NCBI RefSeq assembly: GCF_015057245.1
Contig: NZ_SVET01000003.1
Coordinates: 170,677 to 234,676 of the forward strand
Direction: 5' to 3'
DNA length: 64,000 nt
From: Pseudobutyrivibrio ruminis
GTDB taxonomy: Bacteria; Bacillota; Clostridia; Lachnospirales; Lachnospiraceae
The position numbers and the translations under genes are program-made. This document shows, piece after piece, positions 1-7,810 of this stretch. Every line of letters starts with the position of its first letter. Position 1 is the stretch's first letter. A model generated the notes under the pieces. The model was not told the DNA's origin, ran no database searches, and saw only the letters and a list, made by a program, of their open reading frames with translations.

Positions 1-377
1 ACCATCAAGATGTGGCTTTTGTCTCTGAATCTATGTTCAAAGAAATCTGGTATTGTAACCGAATTGTTTTTCTCAGAATATTTGCGAAGTCTTTTTGCAA
101 CGATTAACCAGTTTACATATGTTCCAATTCCAAGACCAAGTGCTGTCCAGAACACATCACAAATACCTGATGCATAAGCGATTCCAGGAAGACCCATCAA
201 AAGCCATGAGGACATATCCGATGCTTCAGCACTCATTGCTGTAACAAATGGTCCAAGCTTTCTACCACCTAAATAATAATCGCCAATAGTCTGATTGTCC
301 TTTGCAAAAGTGGCACCCATAATAAGCAATGCCGCAAGGTACACTACAATTGCAATAACTATTCCTAGTGTTGCCAT
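1..377 (-). CDS. Sodium:solute symporter (PutP-like), N-terminal part only
   Basis: The reading frame runs off the left edge of the window, so only about 125 N-terminal residues are visible. They begin MATLGIVIAIVVYLAALLIMG and contain the motif DYYLGGRKLGPFVTAMSAEASDMSSW, split here as YYLGGRKLGP and AEASDMSSW, which is typical of the sodium:solute symporter family and closest to the proline permease PutP. The protein would use the sodium gradient to import a small solute, perhaps proline. The start is supported by AGGAGAAT just upstream. It lies only 11 bases beyond the stop of the ABC ATPase, so it may be the last gene of that operon. The family is clear; the substrate is inferred. Confidence 0.8.
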   Translation of the reverse strand, partial: MATLGIVIAIVVYLAALLIMGATFAKDNQTIGDYYLGGRKLGPFVTAMSAEASDMSSWLLMGLPGIAYASGICDVFWTALGLGIGTYVNWLIVAKRLRKYSEKNNSVTIPDFFEHRFRDKSHILM

Positions 378-388
378 TTTATTCTCCT

Positions 389-1141
389 CTACTTAAGATA
401 ATTTGATAAGAACTGTCTAGTTCGTTCCTCCCCTGGATTGTCGATAACCTGAGCCGGAGTTCCCTGCTCAGCTATCACTCCGCCATCCATGAAAATAATT
501 TCATCTGATACTTCTCTTGCAAAACCAATTTCGTGTGTAACGATAATCATGGTTGTGTGATTGTCAGCAAGCTCTCTGATAACCTTTAAGACTTCCCCTG
601 TAAGCTCTGGGTCAAGAGCTGATGTAGGTTCGTCAAAGCAAAGGATGTCAGGTTTGAGTGCAAGAGCACGTGCTATTGCTACTCTTTGCTGCTGACCGCC
701 AGATAACTGGTGCGGATAGTTATCCATTCTATCCGAAAGTCCCATTTTATTCAAAAGAATTTTTCCCTCTTCCAAAATTTCAGCCTGACTTTTGCCGTTA
801 TTTTCAAGCTTTGGAGCCAAAATAACATTTTCTAAAGCTGTATACTGAGGGAACAGATTGAACTGCTGGAATACCATTCCGAAGTGCAATCTCTTTTCTC
901 TTAAATTCTCATTTTTTCCTGGTTTATTGTTGCCATCAAAAAGAAGATTTCCATTAACAGTAATTGTTCCTGAATCTGGAGTTTCAAGGAAGTTTAAGCA
1001 TCTAAGTAAGGTTGTCTTACCACTTCCAGAGCTTCCAAGAATAGAAAGAGTCTGCCCCTTTTCCATATCAAAGCTAATGCCCTTTAGGATTTCTTCTCTA
1101 TCAAAACTTTTTCTAATATCTTTAACTTCTAATATCGCCAT
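389..1141 (-). CDS. Polar amino acid ABC transporter, ATP-binding protein
   Basis: This 250-residue ATPase powers import by the permease and binding protein encoded just upstream. The Walker A motif GSSGSGKTT is near residue 37, the signature LSGGQQQRVAIARALA near 145 and the Walker B ILCFDEPTSALD near 165. The full-length match to the GlnQ/HisP group is strong, and the length is normal for that group. It is the third gene of the binding protein, permease, ATPase order, with 12 bases between it and the permease. The sequence does not show which amino acid is carried; glutamine, cystine and arginine systems all look alike here. Confidence 0.93.
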   Translation of the reverse strand: MAILEVKDIRKSFDREEILKGISFDMEKGQTLSILGSSGSGKTTLLRCLNFLETPDSGTITVNGNLLFDGNNKPGKNENLREKRLHFGMVFQQFNLFPQYTALENVILAPKLENNGKSQAEILEEGKILLNKMGLSDRMDNYPHQLSGGQQQRVAIARALALKPDILCFDEPTSALDPELTGEVLKVIRELADNHTTMIIVTHEIGFAREVSDEIIFMDGGVIAEQGTPAQVIDNPGEERTRQFLSNYLK

Positions 1142-1153
1142 AGTTCACATCCA

Positions 1154-1810
1154 TTATTTAAAGTAGTCTAATTTCTTTTCTATGTAGCCAAAAAGTAATG
1201 TAAGCAATCCGCTGAATATCAAATAGAATACGCCAGTGTAGAAAAGTGGCCAAATGATTCCAGCACTCTTTATAAATCTCTCGCCTTCCCAAATAATTTC
1301 ATAAAATGCGATAACTCTGGCAAGAGATGTATCCTTTACAAGGGTGATAACTTCGTTTGAGATAGGTGGAACAATTCTCTTTACTACCTGAAGAAGTATG
1401 ATTCTGAAGAAGGTTTGCTGTCTTGTAAGTCCAAGCACCGCGGCAGCTTCATATTGTCCCTTTGGAATAGATTGGATTCCTCCACGGAAGATTTCACTGA
1501 AATAGCATGCATAATTGATTACAAAGGCAACAAGCGCCGCTGTGAATCTGCCTGAATCTCCTGAACCCCACAAATTTACGCCAAAGAATATGCCAGGGCC
1601 GTAAAAAATAATCAGCAGCTGTAACATAAGCGGAGTACCTCGAACCACCCATATGATAAATCTTATAGGCATTCTCACTACAGAGGTCCTGCTCATGGAA
1701 CCAAAGCTAATTATCAGCCCCAGTGGTAAAGAGAATAATAAAGTTAGTGAAAAAAGCTTTAGGGTTCCGAAGAACCCCTCTAAAAGCGATATTGTAACCG
1801 TTGAAAACAT
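1154..1810 (-). CDS. Polar amino acid ABC transporter, permease
   Basis: A 218-residue membrane protein of the HisM/GlnP permease family. It has several hydrophobic segments, starting at residues 10-35, and the family signature around IFRGGIQSIPKGQYEAAAVLG (near residues 107-127), the cytoplasmic loop that docks onto the ATPase. The usual motif of a C-terminal EVITLVKDTSLA stretch is also present. It would form a homodimeric channel in the cytoplasmic membrane. It sits 30 bases downstream of the binding-protein gene and 12 bases upstream of the ATPase gene, so the three are one transcription unit. Confidence 0.92.
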   Translation of the reverse strand: MFSTVTISLLEGFFGTLKLFSLTLLFSLPLGLIISFGSMSRTSVVRMPIRFIIWVVRGTPLMLQLLIIFYGPGIFFGVNLWGSGDSGRFTAALVAFVINYACYFSEIFRGGIQSIPKGQYEAAAVLGLTRQQTFFRIILLQVVKRIVPPISNEVITLVKDTSLARVIAFYEIIWEGERFIKSAGIIWPLFYTGVFYLIFSGLLTLLFGYIEKKLDYFK

Positions 1811-1840
1811 GTTGTTAATAATCCTTTTTATAATTTTCGA

Positions 1841-2683
1841 TTACTGCTCTACAACGGCATCCTGTACACCGTATGTTTCAGCAATTTCTGTCATTGTGCC
1901 ATCTGCATAGAGAGCCTTGAACTGGTCGTTAATATATGCAGCTAAATCAGAACCCTTTCTGCAGCCAACACCATACTCCTCTGTTGTAAGCTCTACAGTG
2001 TGTGTAAGGTCAGGATAGCTTGTTCCCTCTCCAACCATAGCACCTGCCATAAGAAGATCGATGATGCAAGCATCAGATGTGCCAGCAGCAACTTCCATAA
2101 CTGCATCTGCCTGAGATTTTACAGCTACATAATCGAAGCCATTGTCTGTAGCAGCTGCCTCGCCAGCAGAACCTGACTCAACAGCAAAGCTAAGTTCCTT
2201 TGCATCATCTACAGATGTTACAGCAGCAGCCTTGTCAGCATTTACAACTATAACCTGAGCGTTATTGCAGTATGCATTTGTTGTCTCCATTGCGTTTGTA
2301 ACCTCTGGAGTAAGTGTCATACCATTCCATACAACATCAATTGATTTGTTCTCAAGCTCAAGGATTTTGTTATCCCAATCGATTTCAACAAACTCTACAT
2401 CTACGCCAAGGCTATCGGCTACTGCCTTTGCCATATCAGCGTCAAAGCCAATCCAATCACCATTATCGTCCTTGTAATCCATAGGAGCAAAATCTGTGAT
2501 ACCAACGATAAGCTTACCCTTCTCCTGAATGTAAGCTACATCGCTTTCAGCTGACTCAGTTGATTCAGTTGCTTCTGCTGTATCAGATGTATTCTCTGTT
2601 TGGCTTGTCTGGTCCGCTCCACATGCAACAAACCCCATAGCCATTGTTAATGTCATAATAGTAGCCAATAATCTCTTCTTCAT
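1841..2683 (-). CDS. Polar amino acid ABC transporter, substrate-binding lipoprotein
   Basis: A 280-residue extracellular solute-binding protein of family 3. The N-terminus is a lipoprotein signal: MKKR, a hydrophobic stretch, then the lipobox VACG near residue 20, followed by a Ser/Thr/Glu-rich linker (residues 24-46) of the kind that tethers the domain to the membrane. The mature domain starts GKLIVGITDFAPMDYKD and contains GFDADMAKAVADSLG, both typical of the family. It would capture an amino acid and hand it to the permease. It has a good AGGAGG ribosome site and is the first gene of the operon; two spaced inverted repeats lie immediately upstream. Confidence 0.92.
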   Translation of the reverse strand: MKKRLLATIMTLTMAMGFVACGADQTSQTENTSDTAEATESTESAESDVAYIQEKGKLIVGITDFAPMDYKDDNGDWIGFDADMAKAVADSLGVDVEFVEIDWDNKILELENKSIDVVWNGMTLTPEVTNAMETTNAYCNNAQVIVVNADKAAAVTSVDDAKELSFAVESGSAGEAAATDNGFDYVAVKSQADAVMEVAAGTSDACIIDLLMAGAMVGEGTSYPDLTHTVELTTEEYGVGCRKGSDLAAYINDQFKALYADGTMTEIAETYGVQDAVVEQ

Positions 2684-2716
2684 ATAATCCGCCTCCTAAA
2701 ATTATGTTCAACGCAC

Positions 2717-2771
2717 TTTAGTGTGATAAATCACTAAACTATCTTATACTTTAGTACATTATCATACTAAA
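2717..2771. promoter_or_regulatory. Twin spaced inverted repeats upstream of the amino acid ABC operon
   Basis: Two copies of TTTAGTR-N8-YACTAAA occupy the 88-bp gap. The first has TTTAGTG at 2717-2723 and CACTAAA at 2732-2738. The second has TTTAGTA at 2750-2756 and TACTAAA at 2765-2771. Both have 8-base spacers and start 33 bp apart, close to three helical turns. They lie just before the binding-protein gene and right after the MocR stop codon, a position suited to a dimeric regulator binding cooperatively. The regulator is unknown. Confidence 0.6.
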
Positions 2772-4055
2772 CTATTTTTGTAAACTATCATTTAATTTCT
2801 GGATAGCGTTATAAATATTTTCAGACTCAATTTTACTGCAGGAAATCAGCATAGTTGCTGCGTTTTCAGAGGCTTCCAGTATATTAACTGCAACTTGTGA
2901 ATCTTCTATTTGGGCAAGAATATTGTCTCCTTTAAGTTTCACTGCCATTTCCATTCCACTTTCCCCCATAATAATTTCTGCATTATCAGAGAAGTGTCTT
3001 TGGAGTGCTTCATACATTAGATTTCTTTTATCATCGTATAGACGTTTTATCTTTTTAATATGTCTATCCAGATGCCCGTCTCTTAAAAACTGAGTCAATG
3101 CAATCTGTTCAGCTTTAGAGGCTGTCTGGTTATACAAGCCTCTAAGCTGTAGATATTCCTTTCTGGCTTTTTTAGGAAGAATCAAAAAACTTATTCTTAC
3201 GCTAGGCAGTAATACTCTTGAAAAAGATCCTAAGAAAGCAACATTCTCGCCACCAGTCATAGCATAAAGACTAGGCGTAGGTTTGCTAGAATAAACGAAT
3301 TCATTTTGATAATCATCCTCTATAAGAAGGTGGTTGTTTTTTGTCACATGCTCCGCCAGCTCTCTACGTCGTTTCATAGGCATTACATCACCCCATTTTG
3401 TCATATAGGATGGGGTAACATAAATAACATGACTATCTTTATCTCTAAAATTGACAGCGAAACCTGCGCTTTTAAACAGAATAGCTCCATCCATAAAATC
3501 CTTCGTAGGAAAAGATATAGTTTTTTCCCCAGGGATCAAAGGAATTAAAATCTGCAAAAGATTTTGGAAGCCAGCTCCAATCACAACATCATCTGCGCTA
3601 CATATAATATTTCTATTCTTTCTAACATATGCAGCAATCTCCTGACGTAAATCGTACTCACCTTGATTATCCGCATAGGACAGAAGTCTATCCTCCTGCC
3701 TTAGAGCAGATTTCATATATCTCCTCCATAGATTCAAGCAGGATACTGTTTTGTCCTCTCCTATAGTGGCTAAATCATATTCATAAAGCTTAGCATCAGG
3801 TTTTACAACCTGCTCATCTTGCTTCTCTGATGCATTATTGTTTTCCAACATATCAGAAACAAAATAGCCCACCTTTTCAACAGAATAAATATATCCGTCG
3901 GCGGCCAGCTGTAAAAACCCAGTCTCAATAGAAGTACGACTAACCCCAAGAATCTTTTCTGAAGTCCTTATAGACGGCATTTTATCGCCAGGTTTTAAGG
4001 CCCCCTCTTTCATTTGATTAATGTAATATTCACATACCTTTTCGTATACCTTCAT
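2772..4055 (-). CDS. MocR-family (GntR wHTH plus aminotransferase-like) regulator
   Basis: A 427-residue two-domain regulator. Residues 1-70 are a GntR-type winged helix (INQMKEGALKPGDKMPSIR, then SRTSIETGFLQLAADGYI). The rest resembles a fold-type I PLP aminotransferase used as a sensor, with IIEDDYQNEFVY near residue 245 and GSFSRVLLPSVRISFLILP near 275. In ordinary MocR proteins a lysine in that second region (S-F-S-K) binds PLP; here the visible residue after S-F-S is arginine, so PLP binding by the usual lysine is uncertain. It is divergent from the ECF S component and is its likely regulator. PdxR, a vitamin B6 regulator, is the best-known relative. Confidence 0.85.
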   Translation of the reverse strand: MKVYEKVCEYYINQMKEGALKPGDKMPSIRTSEKILGVSRTSIETGFLQLAADGYIYSVEKVGYFVSDMLENNNASEKQDEQVVKPDAKLYEYDLATIGEDKTVSCLNLWRRYMKSALRQEDRLLSYADNQGEYDLRQEIAAYVRKNRNIICSADDVVIGAGFQNLLQILIPLIPGEKTISFPTKDFMDGAILFKSAGFAVNFRDKDSHVIYVTPSYMTKWGDVMPMKRRRELAEHVTKNNHLLIEDDYQNEFVYSSKPTPSLYAMTGGENVAFLGSFSRVLLPSVRISFLILPKKARKEYLQLRGLYNQTASKAEQIALTQFLRDGHLDRHIKKIKRLYDDKRNLMYEALQRHFSDNAEIIMGESGMEMAVKLKGDNILAQIEDSQVAVNILEASENAATMLISCSKIESENIYNAIQKLNDSLQK

Positions 4056-4089
4056 ATCTGTCCCCTAAAAAATAGTTAGTTTTGCGTAT

Positions 4090-4116
4090 TTTTGTGATGT
4101 CAGTTTGGTGATATTA
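4090..4116. promoter_or_regulatory. Possible direct-repeat operator between mocR and the ECF gene
   Basis: Two short direct repeats, TTTGTGAT at 4091-4098 and TTTGGTGAT at 4104-4112, are followed by an AT-rich TATTAT that could be part of a -10 region for the rightward gene. MocR-type regulators often bind direct repeats in the divergent promoter, so this is a candidate site. The repeats are short and the call is tentative. Confidence 0.3.
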
Positions 4117-4179
4117 TAGCTCCAACATAACAAATGAGGAAGTACTTTTTCGCAGAATTTATTTAATGGGAGGACAAAC

Positions 4180-4749
4180 ATGAGTAACACAGCAACAAAA
4201 TCAACTGTAAACACTTCAGATCATACACGCACCTTGATAACAGCCGCATTATTTGCCGCTCTTACATGCGTGGGTACAATGATTATAAAAATCCCAACGC
4301 CTACCATGGGATACATTCATCCAGGCGATGGATTCGTATTGCTATCAGGTCTTCTGTTGGGACCAATATGGGGAACTCTTGCAGCCGGAATCGGCTCTGC
4401 ATTATCAGATTTAATTGGAGGCTATTTTGTTTATGTACCAGCCACCTTTATTATAAAAGCTTTAACAGCCTTGACTGCCTATCTGGTTTTTAAATTGCTC
4501 AAGAAGGTGCTTAGCACAAAAACAGAATTGCCCCAATTAATTGTAAGTGGAATAATCGGGGAACTTGTTATGGTATTTGGTTATTTTATATTTGAAATTT
4601 TTATGCTTGCAATAGCAAACGGAACGGATTTGCAAGCTGGTGTAATCGCCTCACTGGCTGGCATCATACCAAACCTTATCCAAGCTCTATTTGGTGTGAT
4701 AATCGCCACTGTGCTATATCCATTCATAAAAAAATTGGCTGCCAATTAG
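4180..4749 (+). CDS. ECF transporter S component, possibly a vitamin B6-type precursor
   Basis: A 189-residue integral membrane protein with about five or six hydrophobic segments. The stretch around GYIHPGDGFVLLSGLLLGP (residues 46-64) and GSALSDLIGGYFVYVPATF (near 73-91) is typical of substrate-binding S components of energy-coupling-factor transporters. It would bind a vitamin and work with shared EcfA/EcfT modules encoded elsewhere. Divergence from a MocR-family gene suggests a pyridoxine-related or hydroxymethylpyrimidine-like substrate, but that is context only. A GGGAGG ribosome site precedes the ATG. The last codons and the stop lie inside a terminator hairpin. Confidence 0.8.
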   Translation: MSNTATKSTVNTSDHTRTLITAALFAALTCVGTMIIKIPTPTMGYIHPGDGFVLLSGLLLGPIWGTLAAGIGSALSDLIGGYFVYVPATFIIKALTALTAYLVFKLLKKVLSTKTELPQLIVSGIIGELVMVFGYFIFEIFMLAIANGTDLQAGVIASLAGIIPNLIQALFGVIIATVLYPFIKKLAAN

Positions 4750-4764
4750 GCAGCCAATTTTTTA
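4733..4764. terminator. Bidirectional terminator between ECF gene and aspS
   Basis: An inverted repeat with arms ATTGGCTGCC and GGCAGCCAAT and a loop AATTA is flanked by A-rich DNA on the left and T6 on the right, so it reads as an intrinsic terminator on both strands for the convergent ECF gene and aspS. The ECF stop codon is in the loop. Confidence 0.9.
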
Positions 4765-4772
4765 TCTAAATA

Positions 4773-6536
4773 TTAATCTTCTTTAGGCATTACGATTGCG
4801 ATGTGTACATCGTCAAGCTGTTTCTGATCTACAGTAGCAGGTGCATCCATCATAATATCCTGTGCATTCTTATTCATTGGGAATGGAATGATTTCACGGA
4901 TAGATTCCTCACCAGCGATAAGCATAATCATACGATCAACACCAGGAGCAATTCCTCCGTGTGGTGGTGCACCATAAGTAAATGCGTTGTACATAGCAGG
5001 GAACTTAGCCTTAACATCGTCCTCACCAAGACCAACAAGCTTGAATGCTTCAATCATGATTTCTGGATCATGGTTTCTGATAGCACCTGAAGAAAGCTCT
5101 ACACCGTTACATACTAAGTCGTACTGGTATGCAAGGATATCAAGTGGCTCCTGTGTCTGAAGAGCTTCTTTTCCGCCCTGTGGCATTGAGAATGGGTTGT
5201 GGCAGAACTCAAGCTCACCTGACTCCTCGCCGATTTCGTACATTGGGAAATCAACGATCCAACAGAACTCGTATGTATCCTTCTTCATATGGCCCTCAGC
5301 AGCTGCGCCAAGAAGCTTTCTGAATACACCAGCTGTCTTCTGAGCTGTAAGAAGATTTCCTGCAGCAAGACCAACGAAATCACCTGGCTTAAGACCAAGC
5401 TTATCAATAACAGCCTGCTTTCTCTCCTGAAGGAACTTTGCGATACCACCAACAAGCTCTCCATTTTCATCAAGCTTGAACCAGTATGTCTTCTGAGCTG
5501 TAGCAACCTCTACCTCTGCTATCATAGCATCAATCTGCTTACGTGTAGCTGAAAGATTGTCAACAACGATAGCTTTAACAACATTGCCCTCGAATGGACC
5601 AAATCCACAATCTGCCATAACATCTGTAGCATCCTGAAGAACAAGGTCGATACGAAGATCTGGCTTATCTGAACCGTATTTGTCCATAGCCTCAAGGTAT
5701 GGGATACGAACGAATGGTGCTGTTGAAGCACTCTTGTATACACCGTACTTTGCAAAGATTGGAGGAAGTACATCCTCGATTACTGCAAATACGTCTTCCT
5801 GAGAAGCAAATGCCATCTCCATATCAAGCTGGTAGAACTCTCCTGGAGAACGGTCTGCACGAGCATCCTCGTCACGGAAGCAAGGTGCAATCTGGAAATA
5901 TCTATCGAAACCAGATGCCATAAGAATCTGCTTAAACTGCTGTGGTGCCTGTGGAAGAGCATAGAACTTGCCAGGGTGATTACGTGCTGGAACAAGGTAA
6001 TCACGTGCTCCCTCAGGTGATGAGCATGTAAGGATTGGAGTTGTAATCTCCATGAAATCGTGAGCAATCATTGCGCTACGAAGCTCTGCAACAATTTTGC
6101 TACGAAGGATAATCTTGCTCTTAACCTCTGGGTTACGAAGATCAAGATAACGATACTTAAGACGTGTGTTTTCATCAGCTTCCTTTGAACGGTTAATCTC
6201 GAATGGAAGCTCATTGTGTTCACACTTACCAAGGATTTTTATATCTGTAGGAACAACCTCAATCTCGCCAGTAGGGAGCTCTGTGTTCTTTGAAGAACGC
6301 TCACGAACAGTACCTGTTACAGAGATTGTAGACTCCTTATTTACAGAATCGATGATAGCCATCATGTCTTCTGTCTCTATTACTACCTGTGTAGTGCCGT
6401 AAAAATCACGAAGAATAAGGAAACCAAGATTCTTCGAAACCTTTCTAATGTTTTCAAACCAACCAACTAGAGTAACTTCTTTTCCTGCATCAGCAAGACG
6501 AAGCTCGTTACAGTTGTGTGTACGTGACTGAGTCAT
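4773..6536 (-). CDS. aspS: Aspartyl-tRNA synthetase
   Basis: A 587-residue class II aminoacyl-tRNA synthetase that charges tRNA-Asp. The N-terminal OB-fold anticodon-binding domain covers roughly residues 1-105 (GWFENIRKVSKNLGFLILRD). The catalytic core follows, with class II motif 2 at FRDEDARADRSPGEFYQLDMEM (near 220-241) and motif 3 at GGIAPGVDRMIMLIAG (near 535-550). A GAD-type insertion domain lies between, as in bacterial enzymes. The length is normal for the bacterial-type enzyme. It is monocistronic by position, with terminator-like hairpins on both sides. I see no T-box leader in the short upstream region. Confidence 0.98.
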   Translation of the reverse strand: MTQSRTHNCNELRLADAGKEVTLVGWFENIRKVSKNLGFLILRDFYGTTQVVIETEDMMAIIDSVNKESTISVTGTVRERSSKNTELPTGEIEVVPTDIKILGKCEHNELPFEINRSKEADENTRLKYRYLDLRNPEVKSKIILRSKIVAELRSAMIAHDFMEITTPILTCSSPEGARDYLVPARNHPGKFYALPQAPQQFKQILMASGFDRYFQIAPCFRDEDARADRSPGEFYQLDMEMAFASQEDVFAVIEDVLPPIFAKYGVYKSASTAPFVRIPYLEAMDKYGSDKPDLRIDLVLQDATDVMADCGFGPFEGNVVKAIVVDNLSATRKQIDAMIAEVEVATAQKTYWFKLDENGELVGGIAKFLQERKQAVIDKLGLKPGDFVGLAAGNLLTAQKTAGVFRKLLGAAAEGHMKKDTYEFCWIVDFPMYEIGEESGELEFCHNPFSMPQGGKEALQTQEPLDILAYQYDLVCNGVELSSGAIRNHDPEIMIEAFKLVGLGEDDVKAKFPAMYNAFTYGAPPHGGIAPGVDRMIMLIAGEESIREIIPFPMNKNAQDIMMDAPATVDQKQLDDVHIAIVMPKED

Positions 6537-6571
6537 TGTGTATCTCCTCTTCTAAATTTGACATAACTAAA

Positions 6572-6594
6572 GGCCGTCAGTACACTGACAGCCT
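6572..6594 (-). terminator. Hairpin downstream of the Fur-family gene
   Basis: On the minus strand GGCTGTCAG and CTGACGGCC pair with a four-base loop (one G-U pair), followed by TTTAGTT. It sits between the end of the Fur-family gene and the start of aspS. The short T-run makes it a moderate terminator. Confidence 0.6.
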
Positions 6595-6644
6595 TTTAAT
6601 AATACATCAGAATAACTATAAATTCAACTATCTGAGGGCATCAA

Positions 6645-7106
6645 CTACATGGCCAAACGAGAAATTTTCTGGCCACTGATACGGCCTTTAGCCTTGAGCC
6701 CTTCGTAGAGTAAATCCTTAAGTTCTTCTCTTCCAATAACGATTTTAGAATCATCGTCTAATGTGACAACCACATTGGTTTCACATACAGGACAACTACC
6801 ACCTGGACATGAGTCATCACAATCTGCATCCTCGCAAAGATGTCCGCAGTTGCTACAATCAACCTGATACATGTTTTTGCGATTGATTACACCAATTTCC
6901 TCAAGGGTATTTACCATACGATAAACAGTGGCGCTACCAATATTTTTATCTTTTTTTACTGCTTCTCTGTAGATTTCCTTAACACATGATGGATCACCAT
7001 TTAATATGATGTCCAAGATTGTTAATCTCTGTTTCGTGATTCGGCAGCCTGATTCTCTCAGCTGCTGAATAATAAGCTCACGCTGTTCTGTTTCCATAAT
7101 ATCCAT
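6645..7106 (-). CDS. Fur-family regulator with an unusual seven-cysteine segment
   Basis: A 153-residue regulator. Residues 1-80 are a Fur-type winged helix: RITKQRLTILDIIL and IGSATVYRMVNTLEEIGVI are characteristic. In place of the histidine-rich sensor loop (HHHHL) and paired CxxC of classical Fur, PerR or Zur, it has seven cysteines in 25 residues (84, 87, 91, 96, 100, 105, 108). It could be a metal, heme or redox sensor; targets are unknown. The first ATG is supported by AAGGGG nine bases upstream. It lies directly downstream of a DtxR-family gene, with a terminator between, so the two are separate units. Confidence 0.85.
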   Translation of the reverse strand: MDIMETEQRELIIQQLRESGCRITKQRLTILDIILNGDPSCVKEIYREAVKKDKNIGSATVYRMVNTLEEIGVINRKNMYQVDCSNCGHLCEDADCDDSCPGGSCPVCETNVVVTLDDDSKIVIGREELKDLLYEGLKAKGRISGQKISRLAM

Positions 7107-7130
7107 ACTTCAATACCCCTTGCTAAAACT

Positions 7131-7160
7131 AAGAAAAACCCAGCCCCATTTTAGGGCTGG
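7131..7160 (-). terminator. Terminator of the DtxR-family gene
   Basis: On the minus strand CCAGCCC and GGGCTGG pair around a short AT-rich loop and are followed by GTTTTTCTT. It ends the dtxR-like transcript just before the Fur-family gene. Confidence 0.85.
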
Positions 7161-7164
7161 AGTA

Positions 7165-7545
7165 TTATTTTAAAATATTTTTTTCTGCGTAATCCTTGAT
7201 TGCCTTGAAGCTCTCTTTGCTGAGTACATGCTCAATTCTGCATGCATCCTCTGATGCGATTTCCTCATCTACACCAAGCTTTACAAGAACATCTGTAAAA
7301 AACTCGTGACGCTCAAGAATCATCTCTGCAATGGCCTTGCCTTCATCTGTAAGGTATATGTAGCCTGCATCTGTAACAGTGATGTGATTCTTTTCACGAA
7401 GGTTCTTCATAGCGATGCTGACTGATGACTTTTTGAAGTTCAATTCATTAGCAACATCTACCGAGCGAACAACTGGTAATTTCTTGCTGAGCATAAGTAT
7501 AGTCTCAAGATAATTTTCTGCTGATTCGTTTACAAAAGTTCTCAA
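7165..7545 (-). CDS. DtxR/MntR-family metal-dependent regulator
   Basis: A compact regulator of about 126 residues: a winged-helix domain (residues 1-60; NESAENYLETILML and SVSIAMKNLREK are typical) and a dimerisation and metal-binding domain (LTDEGKAIAEMILERHEFFTDVLVKLGVDEEIASEDACRIEHVLS). The conserved E-RHE and E-ACR-EH metal ligands are visible. It lacks the C-terminal SH3-like domain of long DtxR proteins, as MntR does. I start it at a TTG at 7545 because AGGAGG lies seven bases upstream; the longer ATG frame to 7599 would translate through that site. A DtxR-like operator lies upstream, so self-regulation is likely. Confidence 0.88.
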   Translation of the reverse strand: MRTFVNESAENYLETILMLSKKLPVVRSVDVANELNFKKSSVSIAMKNLREKNHITVTDAGYIYLTDEGKAIAEMILERHEFFTDVLVKLGVDEEIASEDACRIEHVLSKESFKAIKDYAEKNILK

Positions 7546-7648
7546 AACAACTCCTCCTAAACTAAATGGATTTTGAAATAAAATTTCAGTTGCACACAAT
7601 CCACTTCACATAAACCTTATCATAAAACTTACCTCAGTGCAACTCATT

Positions 7649-7671
7649 AAACTAAAGTTAGTTTACACTAA
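7649..7671. promoter_or_regulatory. DtxR-like operator upstream of the dtxR gene
   Basis: Two overlapping inverted repeats: AAACTAA and TTAGTTT with a 2-base spacer at 7649-7664, and TTAGT and ACTAA with a 4-base spacer at 7658-7671. The second resembles the DtxR/IdeR half-site layout (TTAGG-N4-CCTAA). It sits about 100 bp upstream of the TTG start, in the shared promoter region between the divergent genes. Confidence 0.55.
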
Positions 7672-7810
7672 CTATTATATTATTTCAAGCATTCTAAATC
7701 AAATCTTAAACTTTTATTAAATACTATTCCAAAGTGTTGACGAACCCTATTTTAACAGTTAAAGTGCAACTAAACAACAACGGATTTATATCCGACACGA
7801 GGAGGCCAAA

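Noticed and set aside
6537..6644. T-box leader for aspS
   Set aside because: The gap is about 108 bases, lacks the GGTGG and anticodon-stem motifs of T-boxes, and holds only a terminator hairpin of the upstream gene.
7546..7599. Upstream ATG start for the DtxR-family gene
   Set aside because: It would translate through AGGAGG and adds residues not typical of the family; the TTG is spaced correctly.
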